Positions 24,585 to 32,514 of a stretch of DNA of 35,410 bases are shown here, in pieces; position 1 is the first letter of the stretch, and each line of letters begins with the position of its first letter. A program made the position numbers and the translations under genes. Source of the DNA: Streptomyces thermovulgaris (lineage in GTDB: Bacteria > Actinomycetota > Actinomycetes > Streptomycetales > Streptomycetaceae); NCBI RefSeq assembly GCF_002155915.1, contig NZ_MUME01000083.1, positions 1 through 35,410 of the forward strand. The letters run 5' to 3'. Under the pieces are notes generated by a model. That model ran no database searches and was not told the DNA's origin. It was given only the letters and a program-made list of their open reading frames with translations.

Positions 24585-25793
24585 GTGACAGACACCGCGC
24601 ACGGGGCGGTCAGACTGCCCACCCAGCGTCCATCCGCCTTCGACCCTCCCGCCGAGCTGTCCGAACTGCGGGAGAAGTGCCCCATCACACGGATGGAGTT
24701 CCCGGACGGTCACCTGGGATGGCTGGTGACCGACCACGCGTCCGTGCGGTCGCTCCTGGCCGACCCCCGTTTCAGCGCCCGGCAGGAGCTGCACCACCAC
24801 GCACCGTTCGACCACCCGTTCGGCAAGGAGCCGATCCAGCCCGCGGAACCCGGCTTCTTCATCGGGATGGACGACCCCGAGCACAGCCGCTACCGCCGTC
24901 TGGTGGCCGGCCAGTTCACCAAGCGCCGCATCGCCCAGCTGGCCCCGCGTGTCGAGGAGATCGCCGAGTCCTGCCTGGACGCGATGGAGCGCAAGGGGAC
25001 GCGTGAGGCCGACCTGGTGGCGGAGTACGCGCAGCCGATACCCGCCCGGGTGATCTGCGAGCTGCTCGGCGTGCCGCTCACGGACGAGGAGCGCTTCCAG
25101 GGGGCGATACGCCAGTTCTTCCACCTGAGTTCAAGCGCGCAGGAGTCACGGGACGCCTATCTGGCGATCCTGCGCTACCTGGCCGAGCTGGTCACGCGCA
25201 AGCGCGACGACCCCGGTGACGACCTGCTCAGCGGTCTCATCGCCCGGGGCGAGCTGGACGACCGGGAACTCGCCACCATCTCGCTGCTGCTGCTGGTCGC
25301 CGGCTACGAGACCACCGCCAACATGATCAGCCTCGGGGCCTTCGCCCTGCTCACCCACCCCGACCAGCTGGCCCTGGTGCGCGAGGACGAGGCGGTGGCG
25401 GAGAACGCCGTCGAGGAGCTGCTGCGCTACCTGCCCCTCTTCCGCTCCGGCGGCATGCGCACCGCCCTGCAGGACACCGAGGTCAAGGGGCAGCAGGTCA
25501 AGGCGGGGGAATGCCTGGTGCTGTCCCTGTCCGCCGCCAACCGGGACCCCGCACGGTTCGGCGAGGACGCCGACCGCCTGAACGTGCGCAGAACCGCCAC
25601 CGGGCACGTGGCCTTCGGCCACGGAGCCCATCAGTGCCTCGGCAGCCAGCTGGCCCGCCTCGAGATGCGGATCGCCTACACCTCGCTGCTGCGGCGCTTT
25701 CCGTCCCTGCGTCTGGCGGTGCCGCCCCAGGACGTGCCGCTGCGGGACGACATGACGATTCACGGAGCGCACCGGCTGCCGATCACCTGGTGA
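24585..25793 (+). CDS. Cytochrome P450 monooxygenase (bacterial class I, CYP105/107-like)
   Basis: The 402-residue P450 has all core motifs: I-helix AGYETT (about 239-244), K-helix ExxR in EELLRY (Glu278, Arg281), and the heme loop FGHGAHQCLG with ligand Cys351. It is typical of tailoring hydroxylases or epoxidases in antibiotic clusters. Its substrate cannot be inferred; the polyketide aglycone is likely. Ferredoxin and reductase partners are not in the window. The GTG start at 24585 is weakly supported by a GGAGTGAG site. Its own SARP box indicates activation with the pathway. Confidence 0.95.
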   Translation: MTDTAHGAVRLPTQRPSAFDPPAELSELREKCPITRMEFPDGHLGWLVTDHASVRSLLADPRFSARQELHHHAPFDHPFGKEPIQPAEPGFFIGMDDPEHSRYRRLVAGQFTKRRIAQLAPRVEEIAESCLDAMERKGTREADLVAEYAQPIPARVICELLGVPLTDEERFQGAIRQFFHLSSSAQESRDAYLAILRYLAELVTRKRDDPGDDLLSGLIARGELDDRELATISLLLLVAGYETTANMISLGAFALLTHPDQLALVREDEAVAENAVEELLRYLPLFRSGGMRTALQDTEVKGQQVKAGECLVLSLSAANRDPARFGEDADRLNVRRTATGHVAFGHGAHQCLGSQLARLEMRIAYTSLLRRFPSLRLAVPPQDVPLRDDMTIHGAHRLPITW

Positions 25794-26517
25794 CCTGGTG
25801 GCCTGGTGGCCTCCTGACCTTCCTGGCCCTCCCGCTCCTCTCTCCCTTTCCGCCCCTTCCGCCTCCGCCCCGTGTCTGGACCGGGACGGAGGCGGATCCG
25901 TGTCCGCGACCGGAGCGAGCGCCCCGGCCTCGGGCGGGACATGCCGGGACCCGTGCCGGGCAGCAGATCCGCAGCACCGCACAACACACCAGTTGGGAGC
26001 CCCGTGCGGCCTCGGACACCGGCGGGAGCCGGGCCCTCGTACGCCCCGGGCCGCGCGGACAACCCCCTGGCATCTCGGTGGATGACGCAGAGCAGGTCCA
26101 GCCGGAACGACACAGAGCCGTCCGCCCGGAGCGTGCTCGTCCCGGTGTGCGCTCGTCGGCAACAAGTTCACCGCGCATCAGCAATTCTGACGCCTGGTCA
26201 GCAACTTTCCCCCACACCGCAGTTGCCCGTTCAGGTCCAGGACACCGCTCAGCACTCCCCCCGGCACCGGCCGGCAGAAAGAGCCGTTCCGGCACCGCCC
26301 TGCACTCTTCGCGGGCATCGATTCATGGCGGGATACCGGCCGCTCGCTGGACTCCGCCTCAAGGCCCGCTGGAAGTACATTGACTGGAAAAAAGGCAAGT
26401 TTTACTTTCTCTAAACGTCAGCCAAAAAGTCTTGCCGCAGGCTCCGCATGGCCACCGGATCCATTGTCCGGCGAGAACGCGCACAGCTTTCATGTCTGTC
26501 GCAGGGGGAAACCCGGA
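25794..26517. other. 724-bp region upstream of the aminosugar operon
   Basis: No gene is supported. The left end has a short CCTGGTG-type triplicate next to the P450 stop. The right end becomes AT-rich around 26370-26440 and contains a vegetative-type promoter. The middle shows a TCAGCAA direct repeat near 26180-26205 and nothing else recognisable. Confidence 0.6.
26380..26408 (+). promoter_or_regulatory. HrdB-type promoter of the deoxyaminosugar operon
   Basis: TTGACT (26380-26385) and TACTTT (26403-26408) are separated by exactly 17 bp within a rare AT-rich patch, 110-138 bp upstream of the 4-aminotransferase start. No 11-bp SARP array was found here, unlike the other structural units. Confidence 0.65.
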
Positions 26518-27675
26518 GTGATCAACGTATTCCAGCCCTCGCTCGGCGAGGAGGAACTCCGCGCCGTGGCCGAGGTGTTCGCCGACAACTGGCCCGGGCA
26601 CGGCCGACGCACCAAGGAATTCGAAAGGGCTTTCGCTCGTCACATAGACGTCGATCCGGACCACGTCATTTTCATCAATTCCTGCACATCGGGTCTCTTC
26701 CTCACCGCGGATGTGCTGGATCTGGGCCCCGGGGACGACGTCGTGCTGCCCTCGGCCGGCTTCGTGGCCGCCGCCAACGCGATCGCCGCGTCGGGTGCGC
26801 GTCCGGTGTTCTGCGACGTCGACCCCCGCACCCTCAACCCGAGCGTCGCGCACGTCGAACAGGCGCTCACACCGCGGACGAAGGCGGTGCTGGTGCTCCA
26901 CTACGGGGGATATCCCGGCGAGGTCGCCGACATCGCACGGCTGTGCCGGCGGCGCGGCATCACCCTCGTCGAGGACACCGCCTGCGCCGTGGCCTCCCGT
27001 GTCGGGGACACCGCCTGCGGCACCTTCGGGGACATCGCCGTATGGAGCTTCGACTCCGCCAAGGTCCTGGTCACGGGCGACGGCGGCATGCTGTACGCGC
27101 GCGATCCCGAAACGGCGCGCAAAGCCCGCGAACTCGCCTACCACGGCCTGGAGCACGACAGCGGATTCGCCGCCGCCCGGGTCTCCGAACGCTGGTGGGA
27201 AATCAACGTCCGGTCCTTCGGGCGCCGTGTGGTGGGAAACGACCTCACGGCCGCGATCGGAGCGGTGCAGCTGCGCAGACTCCCGGAAATCGTCGAGCGC
27301 CGCAGGGAAATCGCACATCTCTACGACCGTCTTCTCGCCGGTATCGACGAGGTGCTGACTCCTCCTGCCCTTCCGGTGGGGCATGTCTCGACCCATTACT
27401 TCTACTGGGTTCAAATGGACCCGCGGATCCGCGACGGCGTGGCCGCCGACCTGCTGGACGAGGGAATCTACACGACTTTCCGGTATCCGCCGCTGCACAA
27501 GGTCCCCGCCTACGGCGCGCAGGACCTGGAACTCCCGGGCGTCGAGTCGGCCGCGGAGCGCACCCTGCTGCTCCCCCTGCACCAGGGGCTCGACGACACC
27601 GACGTCCACACCGTGGCCGCCGCACTGCGCAAGGCGGTGGAGCGGCGGACGGCCCGGCGGCACAGCCGCCCGTGA
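26518..27675 (+). CDS. spnR: SpnR-like dTDP-4-keto-2,3,6-trideoxyhexose 4-aminotransferase
   Basis: The 385-residue DegT/DnrJ/EryC1-family PLP aminotransferase has the lysine-containing segment WSFDSAKVLVTGDGGM (Schiff-base Lys) and the family pattern LVEDTACAVAS. The sequence follows spinosyn SpnR closely from the N-terminus (INVFQPSLGEEELRAVAEVFADNW) onward and is not like DesI or 3-aminotransferases of the DesV type. SpnR transfers an amino group to C4 of the 4-keto-2,3,6-trideoxy sugar in forosamine synthesis. The GTG at 26518 is chosen because it gives the family N-terminus and follows a CAGGGGGAA site; the upstream extension is non-conserved. It is the first gene of the sugar operon. 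Confidence 0.92.
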   Translation: MINVFQPSLGEEELRAVAEVFADNWPGHGRRTKEFERAFARHIDVDPDHVIFINSCTSGLFLTADVLDLGPGDDVVLPSAGFVAAANAIAASGARPVFCDVDPRTLNPSVAHVEQALTPRTKAVLVLHYGGYPGEVADIARLCRRRGITLVEDTACAVASRVGDTACGTFGDIAVWSFDSAKVLVTGDGGMLYARDPETARKARELAYHGLEHDSGFAAARVSERWWEINVRSFGRRVVGNDLTAAIGAVQLRRLPEIVERRREIAHLYDRLLAGIDEVLTPPALPVGHVSTHYFYWVQMDPRIRDGVAADLLDEGIYTTFRYPPLHKVPAYGAQDLELPGVESAAERTLLLPLHQGLDDTDVHTVAAALRKAVERRTARRHSRP

Positions 27676-27721
27676 CGCCCTCCGGTGGCTCCTCCGACAC
27701 ACGCACCGAAAGGACACGACC

Positions 27722-28786
27722 GTGAAGGCCCTGGTCCCGGCAGGCGGAACGGGAACCCGTCTGCGCCCCCTGAGCCACTCACTGCCCAAAGCCCTGATAC
27801 CCGTCGCCAACAAGCCGGTCCTCCAGCACATTCTGGAGAGCATCCGCGATCTGGGGGTGACCGAGATCGGCGTCGTCGTCGGACACGGGGACACGGACAT
27901 CGCCGAGGCGGTGGGCGACGGCTCACGGTACGGGGTGGAACTCACCTGGATCCGCCAGGACAGGCCGCGGGGACTGGCGCACTGCGTCCGCATCGCCCGC
28001 TCCTACCTCGGCGACAGCGACTTCGTGATGTACCTGGGCGACAACATGCTCCCCGACGGGGTGGGCGACATCGCGGCGGAGTTCGCCACCACGCGTCCGG
28101 CCGCCCAGCTGGTGGTGAGCCGGGTCCCCGACCCCCGGGCCTTCGGCGTCGCCGAGGTGGACGGCGACGGACGGGTGGTCCGGCTGGCCGAGAAGCCCGC
28201 GCGGCCGCGCAGCGACCTCGCCCTGACCGGGGTGTACTTCTTCACCCCGGCCATCCACCGGGCCGTCTGGAGCATCACCCCCAGCGCCCGCGGCGAACTG
28301 GAGATCACCGACGCCGTCCAGCTGCTGGTCGACCAGGGGCACGACGTCCGGGCCGGCCGCTACCAGGGCTACTGGAAGGACACGGGCAGGGCCGAGGACG
28401 TCCTGGAGTGCAACCGGCACGTCCTCGCCTCCCTGCGCCCGCGGATCACCGGAGATGTGGGCGAGGAGTGCGAGGTGACCGGCCCCGTGGTGATCGAGGA
28501 GGGGGCGAAGGTGACCCGGTCACGGATCGTCGGCCCGGCCGTCATCGGGGCGAACGCCGTCGTCGAGGACAGCCATGTCGGCCCGAACGTGTGCATCGCC
28601 GCCGGCTGCACCCTGCGCGACGTCCGGCTGTCCGACTCGCTCACCCTGGACGGCGCCGTGCTCAGCGGCGTGAACGACCTGCACGGATCCATCATCGGCC
28701 GTCATGCCACGGTCGTCACGCCGGGCAGGAGCACGGCGCGGCACCGGCTGGTGGTGGGCGACCACACCCGCATCGAGGTCGCTTGA
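27722..28786 (+). CDS. rmlA: Glucose-1-phosphate thymidylyltransferase, long (RmlA/StrD) type
   Basis: The 354-residue protein has the nucleotidyltransferase motif GGTGTRLRPLSHSLPKALIPVANKPV at the N-terminus, YLGDNML, and a C-terminal left-handed beta-helix region (hexapeptide-like VIEEGAKV, VIGANAVVEDS, NVCIAAGCTL), as in StrD-like enzymes. It activates glucose-1-phosphate to dTDP-glucose. The GTG start follows AAAGGA. The stop TGA at 28784-28786 falls right at the presumed edge of a tnpB element, so the last residues may have been altered by insertion, although the protein looks full length. Confidence 0.95.
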   Translation: MKALVPAGGTGTRLRPLSHSLPKALIPVANKPVLQHILESIRDLGVTEIGVVVGHGDTDIAEAVGDGSRYGVELTWIRQDRPRGLAHCVRIARSYLGDSDFVMYLGDNMLPDGVGDIAAEFATTRPAAQLVVSRVPDPRAFGVAEVDGDGRVVRLAEKPARPRSDLALTGVYFFTPAIHRAVWSITPSARGELEITDAVQLLVDQGHDVRAGRYQGYWKDTGRAEDVLECNRHVLASLRPRITGDVGEECEVTGPVVIEEGAKVTRSRIVGPAVIGANAVVEDSHVGPNVCIAAGCTLRDVRLSDSLTLDGAVLSGVNDLHGSIIGRHATVVTPGRSTARHRLVVGDHTRIEVA

Positions 28787-30032
28787 CTTCCTCCCCCGCC
28801 TGAAGGCGGGGGATTCCAGCGGTCGCCCGCTGGGGTTCCTGCTTCGCCGACGACCGCCTTGTCCGGGAGGACTCCCGTTGAGGTCTTACACCGTCTCCAC
28901 AGGCAGACGCCGCCGGCCCGGCGGCCAGGATGGTGCATGCCGCGTTCACGTCGCGGTCGTGCACGGTGCCGCAGCCGCAGGTCCACTCGCGGACGTTCAG
29001 CGGCAGCTTGCCGCGGACCGTGCCGCAGGCCCCGCACAGCCTGGAGCTGGGAAACCACCGGTCGATCACGACCAGGTCGCGCCCGTACCAGGCGCACTTG
29101 TACTCCAGCATCGAGCGCAGCTGCGTCCAGGCCGCATCCGAGATGGCGCGCGCCAGCGTGTGGTTCTTCAGCAGGGTGCGGACGGTGAGGTCCTCGATCA
29201 CGACCGTTTGGTTCTCACGGACGAGCCGAGTGGTCAGCTTGTGCAGAAAGTCGCGGCGCCGGTCGGTGATCCGCGCGTGGATACGGGCCACCTTCCGGCG
29301 GGCCTTCTCGCGGTTGGCCGAGCCCTTCTGCTTGCGCGACAGGGCCCGCTGCGCGCGGGACAGGCGGGCGCGGTCACGGCGCTCATGCTTCGGGTTGGTG
29401 ATCTTCTCCCCGGTGGACAGCGTCAGCAGACAGGTGATCCCGGCGTCGATACCGACCGCCGCTGTGGTGGCCGGCGCGGGGGTGAGGGTGTCCTCGCACA
29501 GCAGGGAGACGAACCAGCGGCCCGCGCTGTCGCGGGAGACCGTCACCGTCGTCGGCTCCGCCCCGTCGGGCAGGGGACGCGACCAGCGGATGTCCAGCGG
29601 CCCGGCCATTTTCGCCAGCGTCAGCTGCCCGTCACGCCAGGTGAACGCGCTGCGGGTGTACTCGGCCGACACCCGCGACTTCTTCCGCGACTTGAACCGC
29701 GGATACTTCGCCCGCCTGGCGAAGAAGCCGGTGAACGCCGCCTGCAGATGGCGCAGCGCCTGCTGAAGCGGCACCGAGGACACCTCATTCAGGAAGGCCA
29801 GTTCCTCGGTCTTCTTCCACGCCGTCGGCATCGCCGACGACTGCACGTAGGAGATCCGCCGCTGCTCGCGGTACCAGGCCCGCGTGCGCTCTTCCAGCGT
29901 GTTGTACGTGCGCTCTTCCAGCGCCTTGTTGTACACGAGGCGGACGCAGCCGAACGTGCGCAGCAGCTGGGCTGCCTGCTCGTCCGTGGGATAGAAGCGG
30001 TACCTGAACGCCCGCTTGACCCACCGCGTCAC
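28716..30032 (-). CDS. tnpB: TnpB, RNA-guided endonuclease of IS200/IS605 (IS1341-type) element
   Basis: The 438-residue OrfB/TnpB protein has an N-terminal helix-turn-helix-like region (VKRAFRYRFYPTDEQAAQLLRTFGCVRLVYNKAL). RuvC-like catalytic residues are Asp196 in GIDAGI, Glu280 in VIEDL and Asp361 in DRDVNAA. A zinc-ribbon has Cys333, Cys336, Cys352 and Cys354. All are intact, so the enzyme may be active. TnpB proteins cut DNA guided by an omega-RNA made from the element's right end. The start is GTG at 30032. The last 21 residues are read past the presumed right end into antisense rmlA, giving a 71-bp overlap with that gene. No tnpA lies nearby. Confidence 0.95.
   Translation of the reverse strand: MTRWVKRAFRYRFYPTDEQAAQLLRTFGCVRLVYNKALEERTYNTLEERTRAWYREQRRISYVQSSAMPTAWKKTEELAFLNEVSSVPLQQALRHLQAAFTGFFARRAKYPRFKSRKKSRVSAEYTRSAFTWRDGQLTLAKMAGPLDIRWSRPLPDGAEPTTVTVSRDSAGRWFVSLLCEDTLTPAPATTAAVGIDAGITCLLTLSTGEKITNPKHERRDRARLSRAQRALSRKQKGSANREKARRKVARIHARITDRRRDFLHKLTTRLVRENQTVVIEDLTVRTLLKNHTLARAISDAAWTQLRSMLEYKCAWYGRDLVVIDRWFPSSRLCGACGTVRGKLPLNVREWTCGCGTVHDRDVNAACTILAAGPAASACGDGVRPQRESSRTRRSSAKQEPQRATAGIPRLQAGEEVKRPRCGCGRPPPAGAAPCSCPA
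28787..28900 (-). ncRNA. Candidate omega-RNA (TnpB guide) from the right end
   Basis: In IS605-type elements the guide RNA overlaps the 3' part of tnpB and ends at the right end, with the guide drawn from flanking DNA. Here two stable hairpins (8-bp stem with TGAA loop; 7-bp stem with TCGC loop) occupy that position. The guide would match the rmlA 3' end. The extent is a guess from family knowledge. Confidence 0.4.
28793..28833 (-). repeat. Right-end hairpin pair of the tnpB element
   Basis: CCCCCGCC-TGAA-GGCGGGGG (28793-28812) is followed by CCAGCGG-TCGC-CCGCTGG (28816-28833). Both stems are perfect. The first may also terminate rmlA-proximal transcription, which could be polar on the downstream sugar genes. 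Confidence 0.8.
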
Positions 30033-30091
30033 ACCTCACACCCTATCGGTTTCCGTGTGAGCAACGGCTGTCAGCCACTGGCCGCAGACGT

Positions 30092-30114
30092 CGAATCGCC
30101 CTGGCGGCGATTCG
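30092..30114. repeat. Left-end hairpin of the tnpB element
   Basis: A perfect 9-bp stem CGAATCGCC/GGCGATTCG with a 5-nt loop lies 60 bp upstream of the tnpB start. It is in the position of the sub-terminal left-end hairpin of IS605-like elements. Confidence 0.6.
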
Positions 30115-30214
30115 CCTTTCCGTGCCCCGCTCCGCGGGAGCTTCGTTTCTCCCCCGCAAGCGGGAGGTGCCCCCACCCCGGTCCGAAGGCCGGGGTATCC
30201 ACGAAGGAGATCCG

Positions 30215-31213
30215 ATGAGGATCCTGGTCACCGGCGCCGCCGGCTTCATCGGATCGCACTATGCGCGCACTCTGCTCGCCAACGGCTACCGGGGGTGCGA
30301 GGGAGCCCGGGTCACCGTGCTGGACCGGCTCAGCTACGCGGGGAACCGCGCGAACCTGCCTGTCTCCCACCCGCGTCTGGAATTCGTCCACGGCGACGTC
30401 TGCGACCGGACGCTGCTGCGCGAACTGCTCCCCGGGCACGACGCGGTGGTGCACTTCGCCGCCGAGTCGCACGTCGACCGCTCCCTGGAGTCGGCGGACG
30501 AGTTCATGCGGAGCAACGTCGTCGGCACGCAGAGCCTGCTGGAGGCGTGCCGGCTGACGGGGGTGACACGGGTGGTGCACGTGTCGACCGACGAGGTGTA
30601 CGGCTCGATCCGCGAAGGCTCCTGGACGGAGCGGCACCCGCCGGCCCCCAGGTCCCCCTACGCCGCCTCCAAGGCCGCCTCCGCCCTGGTCGCCCTCTCC
30701 TACCGGCACAGCCACGGGCTGGAGGTCTCCGTCACCCGCGGCTGCAACACCTACGGCCCCTACCAGCACCCGGAGAAGCTGATCCCGCGGTTCGTCACCA
30801 ACCTGCTGGAGGGCATCCCGGTCCCCCTCTACGGGGACGGGCGGAACGTCCGGCAGTGGATGCACGTGGAGGACCACTGCCGGGCCGTCCACCTGGTCCT
30901 GACCGGCGGGCGCGCCGGAGAGATCTACAACGTGGGCGGGGGCAGCGAGCGGACCAATCTGGCGGTGACCGAGCGGCTGCTGGAGCTGTGCGGCGCGGAC
31001 TCGTCGATGATCCGCACGGTCGCCGACCGCAAGGGGCACGACCTGCGCTACGCGCTGGACGGCACCAAGATCCGCGAGGAACTGGGCTTCGTTCCCCGGG
31101 TTCCCTTCGACCGCGGACTGCAGGAGACCGTCGCCTGGTACCGCGCTCACCCCGACTGGTGGCGGCGGGCCAAGTACGCGACGACGGACACCGAGGAAAG
31201 GGCCCGGAGATGA
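30215..31213 (+). CDS. rmlB: dTDP-glucose 4,6-dehydratase
   Basis: The 332-residue extended SDR has the cofactor motif VTGAAGFIGSHYAR at the N-terminus, the catalytic VSTDEVYGSI (Thr-Asp-Glu) and YAASK (Tyr/Lys). It also has the HFAAESHVDRS and RGCNTYGPYQHPEKLIP segments diagnostic for RmlB. It converts dTDP-glucose to dTDP-4-keto-6-deoxyglucose, the branch point for deoxysugars. The ATG at 30215 follows GAAGGAG. Its stop overlaps the next gene in ATGA. The tnpB element separates it from rmlA, so it may now depend on read-through or a new promoter. Confidence 0.96.
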   Translation: MRILVTGAAGFIGSHYARTLLANGYRGCEGARVTVLDRLSYAGNRANLPVSHPRLEFVHGDVCDRTLLRELLPGHDAVVHFAAESHVDRSLESADEFMRSNVVGTQSLLEACRLTGVTRVVHVSTDEVYGSIREGSWTERHPPAPRSPYAASKAASALVALSYRHSHGLEVSVTRGCNTYGPYQHPEKLIPRFVTNLLEGIPVPLYGDGRNVRQWMHVEDHCRAVHLVLTGGRAGEIYNVGGGSERTNLAVTERLLELCGADSSMIRTVADRKGHDLRYALDGTKIREELGFVPRVPFDRGLQETVAWYRAHPDWWRRAKYATTDTEERARR

Positions 31214-32514
31214 GCGAGAGCAGGGCACTGGTCCTGGAGGCGGCCAGGAAGTACCACCTGGAGCAGGAGGGGAAGGCGGAGTTCGTCCCCGGCGTCACCG
31301 AGATCTGGCCCTCGGGCGCGGTCCTGGACGCGGACGACCGGCTGGCGCTGGTGGAGGCCGCCCTCGACCTGGGAATCGCCGCGGGGGAGCGCAGCAGGAG
31401 GTTCGAGTCCCGTTTCGCCCGGCTGCTCGGCCGCCGCAAAGCCCATCTGACGAACTCCGGTTCCTCGGCCAACCTCCTGGCCCTCACGGCGCTGACCTCG
31501 CCCGCGCTGGGCGACCGGAGGCTCCGGCCCGGGGACGAGGTGATCACGGTTGCGGCGGGTTTTCCGACCACCGTCAACCCCATCGTGCAGAACGGGCTGG
31601 TCCCGGTCTTCGTCGACCTGGACCTGACGACGTACAACACCACGGCCGACCGGGTCGCCCGGGCCATCGGGCCGAAGACCCGCGCGATCATGATCGCGCA
31701 TGCGCTGGGCAATCCCTTCGAGGCTTCGGAGATCGCCCAACTCGCCCGGGACCGCGACCTGTTCCTGGTGGAGGACAACTGCGACGCCGTGGGCACGCGG
31801 TACGACGGGAAGCTCACCGGGACCTTCGGCGACCTGAGCACCGTCAGCTTCTACCCGGCGCACCACCTGACGACGGGCGAGGGGGGCATGGTGCTCACCG
31901 ACCGCCCGCACCTGGCGCGGGTGGTGGAGTCACTGCGGGACTGGGGCCGGGACTGCTGGTGCGAACCGGGCAGGAGCAACACCTGTCTGCGGCGCTTCCA
32001 GTACCGGATGGGCACCCTTCCGTACGGGTACGACCACAAGTACATCTTCTCCCACGTCGGCTACAACCTTAAGTCCACGGACCTCCAGGCCGCCCTGGGC
32101 CTGTCCCAGCTGGACAAGCTGGACGGCTTCGTCGCGGCCAGGCGGCTCAACTGGCAGCGGCTCAGGGAGGGGCTGGACGGAGTCCCGCACCTGCTGCTGC
32201 CGGAACCGACCCCCCGGAGCGAGCCGAGCTGGTTCGGCTTCGCCATCACGGTCGCCTCCGACGCCCCCTTCAGCCGGGCGGCGCTCACCGACCACCTGGA
32301 GAGCCACCGGATCGGGACGCGGCGGCTGTTCGCCGGCAACCTCACCCGTCAGCCCGCCTACGCGGACCGCCGGTACCGCGTGGCGGGGGACCTGTCCAAC
32401 AGCGACATCGTCACCGAGCAGACCTTCTGGATCGGCGTCTACCCCGGGATCACCGAGGAGATGACCGACTACATGGTCGCCACGGTCAAGGAGTTCCTGC
32501 GGAGCCGCGCATGA
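31210..32514 (+). CDS. spnQ: SpnQ/E1-like NDP-4-keto-6-deoxyhexose 3-dehydratase (PMP, [2Fe-2S])
   Basis: The 434-residue protein has the DegT fold, but the usual PLP-binding Lys is replaced by His in SFYPAHHLTTGEGG. That is the mark of PMP-dependent C3 dehydratases such as E1, ColD and SpnQ. Four cysteines fit the E1 iron-sulfur pattern exactly: Cys in EDNCDAV, then 57 residues, then CWC and seven residues to the last Cys (C-x57-C-x-C-x7-C). SpnQ removes the C3 hydroxyl in forosamine synthesis, using electrons from ferredoxin/flavodoxin reductases. No dedicated reductase gene lies in the window. It is translationally coupled on both sides. Confidence 0.95.
   Translation: MSESRALVLEAARKYHLEQEGKAEFVPGVTEIWPSGAVLDADDRLALVEAALDLGIAAGERSRRFESRFARLLGRRKAHLTNSGSSANLLALTALTSPALGDRRLRPGDEVITVAAGFPTTVNPIVQNGLVPVFVDLDLTTYNTTADRVARAIGPKTRAIMIAHALGNPFEASEIAQLARDRDLFLVEDNCDAVGTRYDGKLTGTFGDLSTVSFYPAHHLTTGEGGMVLTDRPHLARVVESLRDWGRDCWCEPGRSNTCLRRFQYRMGTLPYGYDHKYIFSHVGYNLKSTDLQAALGLSQLDKLDGFVAARRLNWQRLREGLDGVPHLLLPEPTPRSEPSWFGFAITVASDAPFSRAALTDHLESHRIGTRRLFAGNLTRQPAYADRRYRVAGDLSNSDIVTEQTFWIGVYPGITEEMTDYMVATVKEFLRSRA

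Larger units (their letters stand above)
28787..30200 (-). mobile_element. IS200/IS605-group element carrying tnpB only (boundaries approximate)
   Basis: The element lies between rmlA and rmlB of one operon and is oriented against it. The right end is marked by paired hairpins (28793-28812 and 28816-28833) next to the rmlA stop. The left side is marked by a 9-bp stem at 30092-30114 and two further GC hairpins up to about 30192. There are no terminal inverted repeats or target duplication, as expected for this group. Exact ends need an empty-site comparison. Confidence 0.7.

Noticed and set aside
25791..25820. Short CCTGGTG triplicate after the P450 stop
   Set aside because: An 8-bp GC-rich repeat of three units is within chance for this DNA and shows no hairpin.
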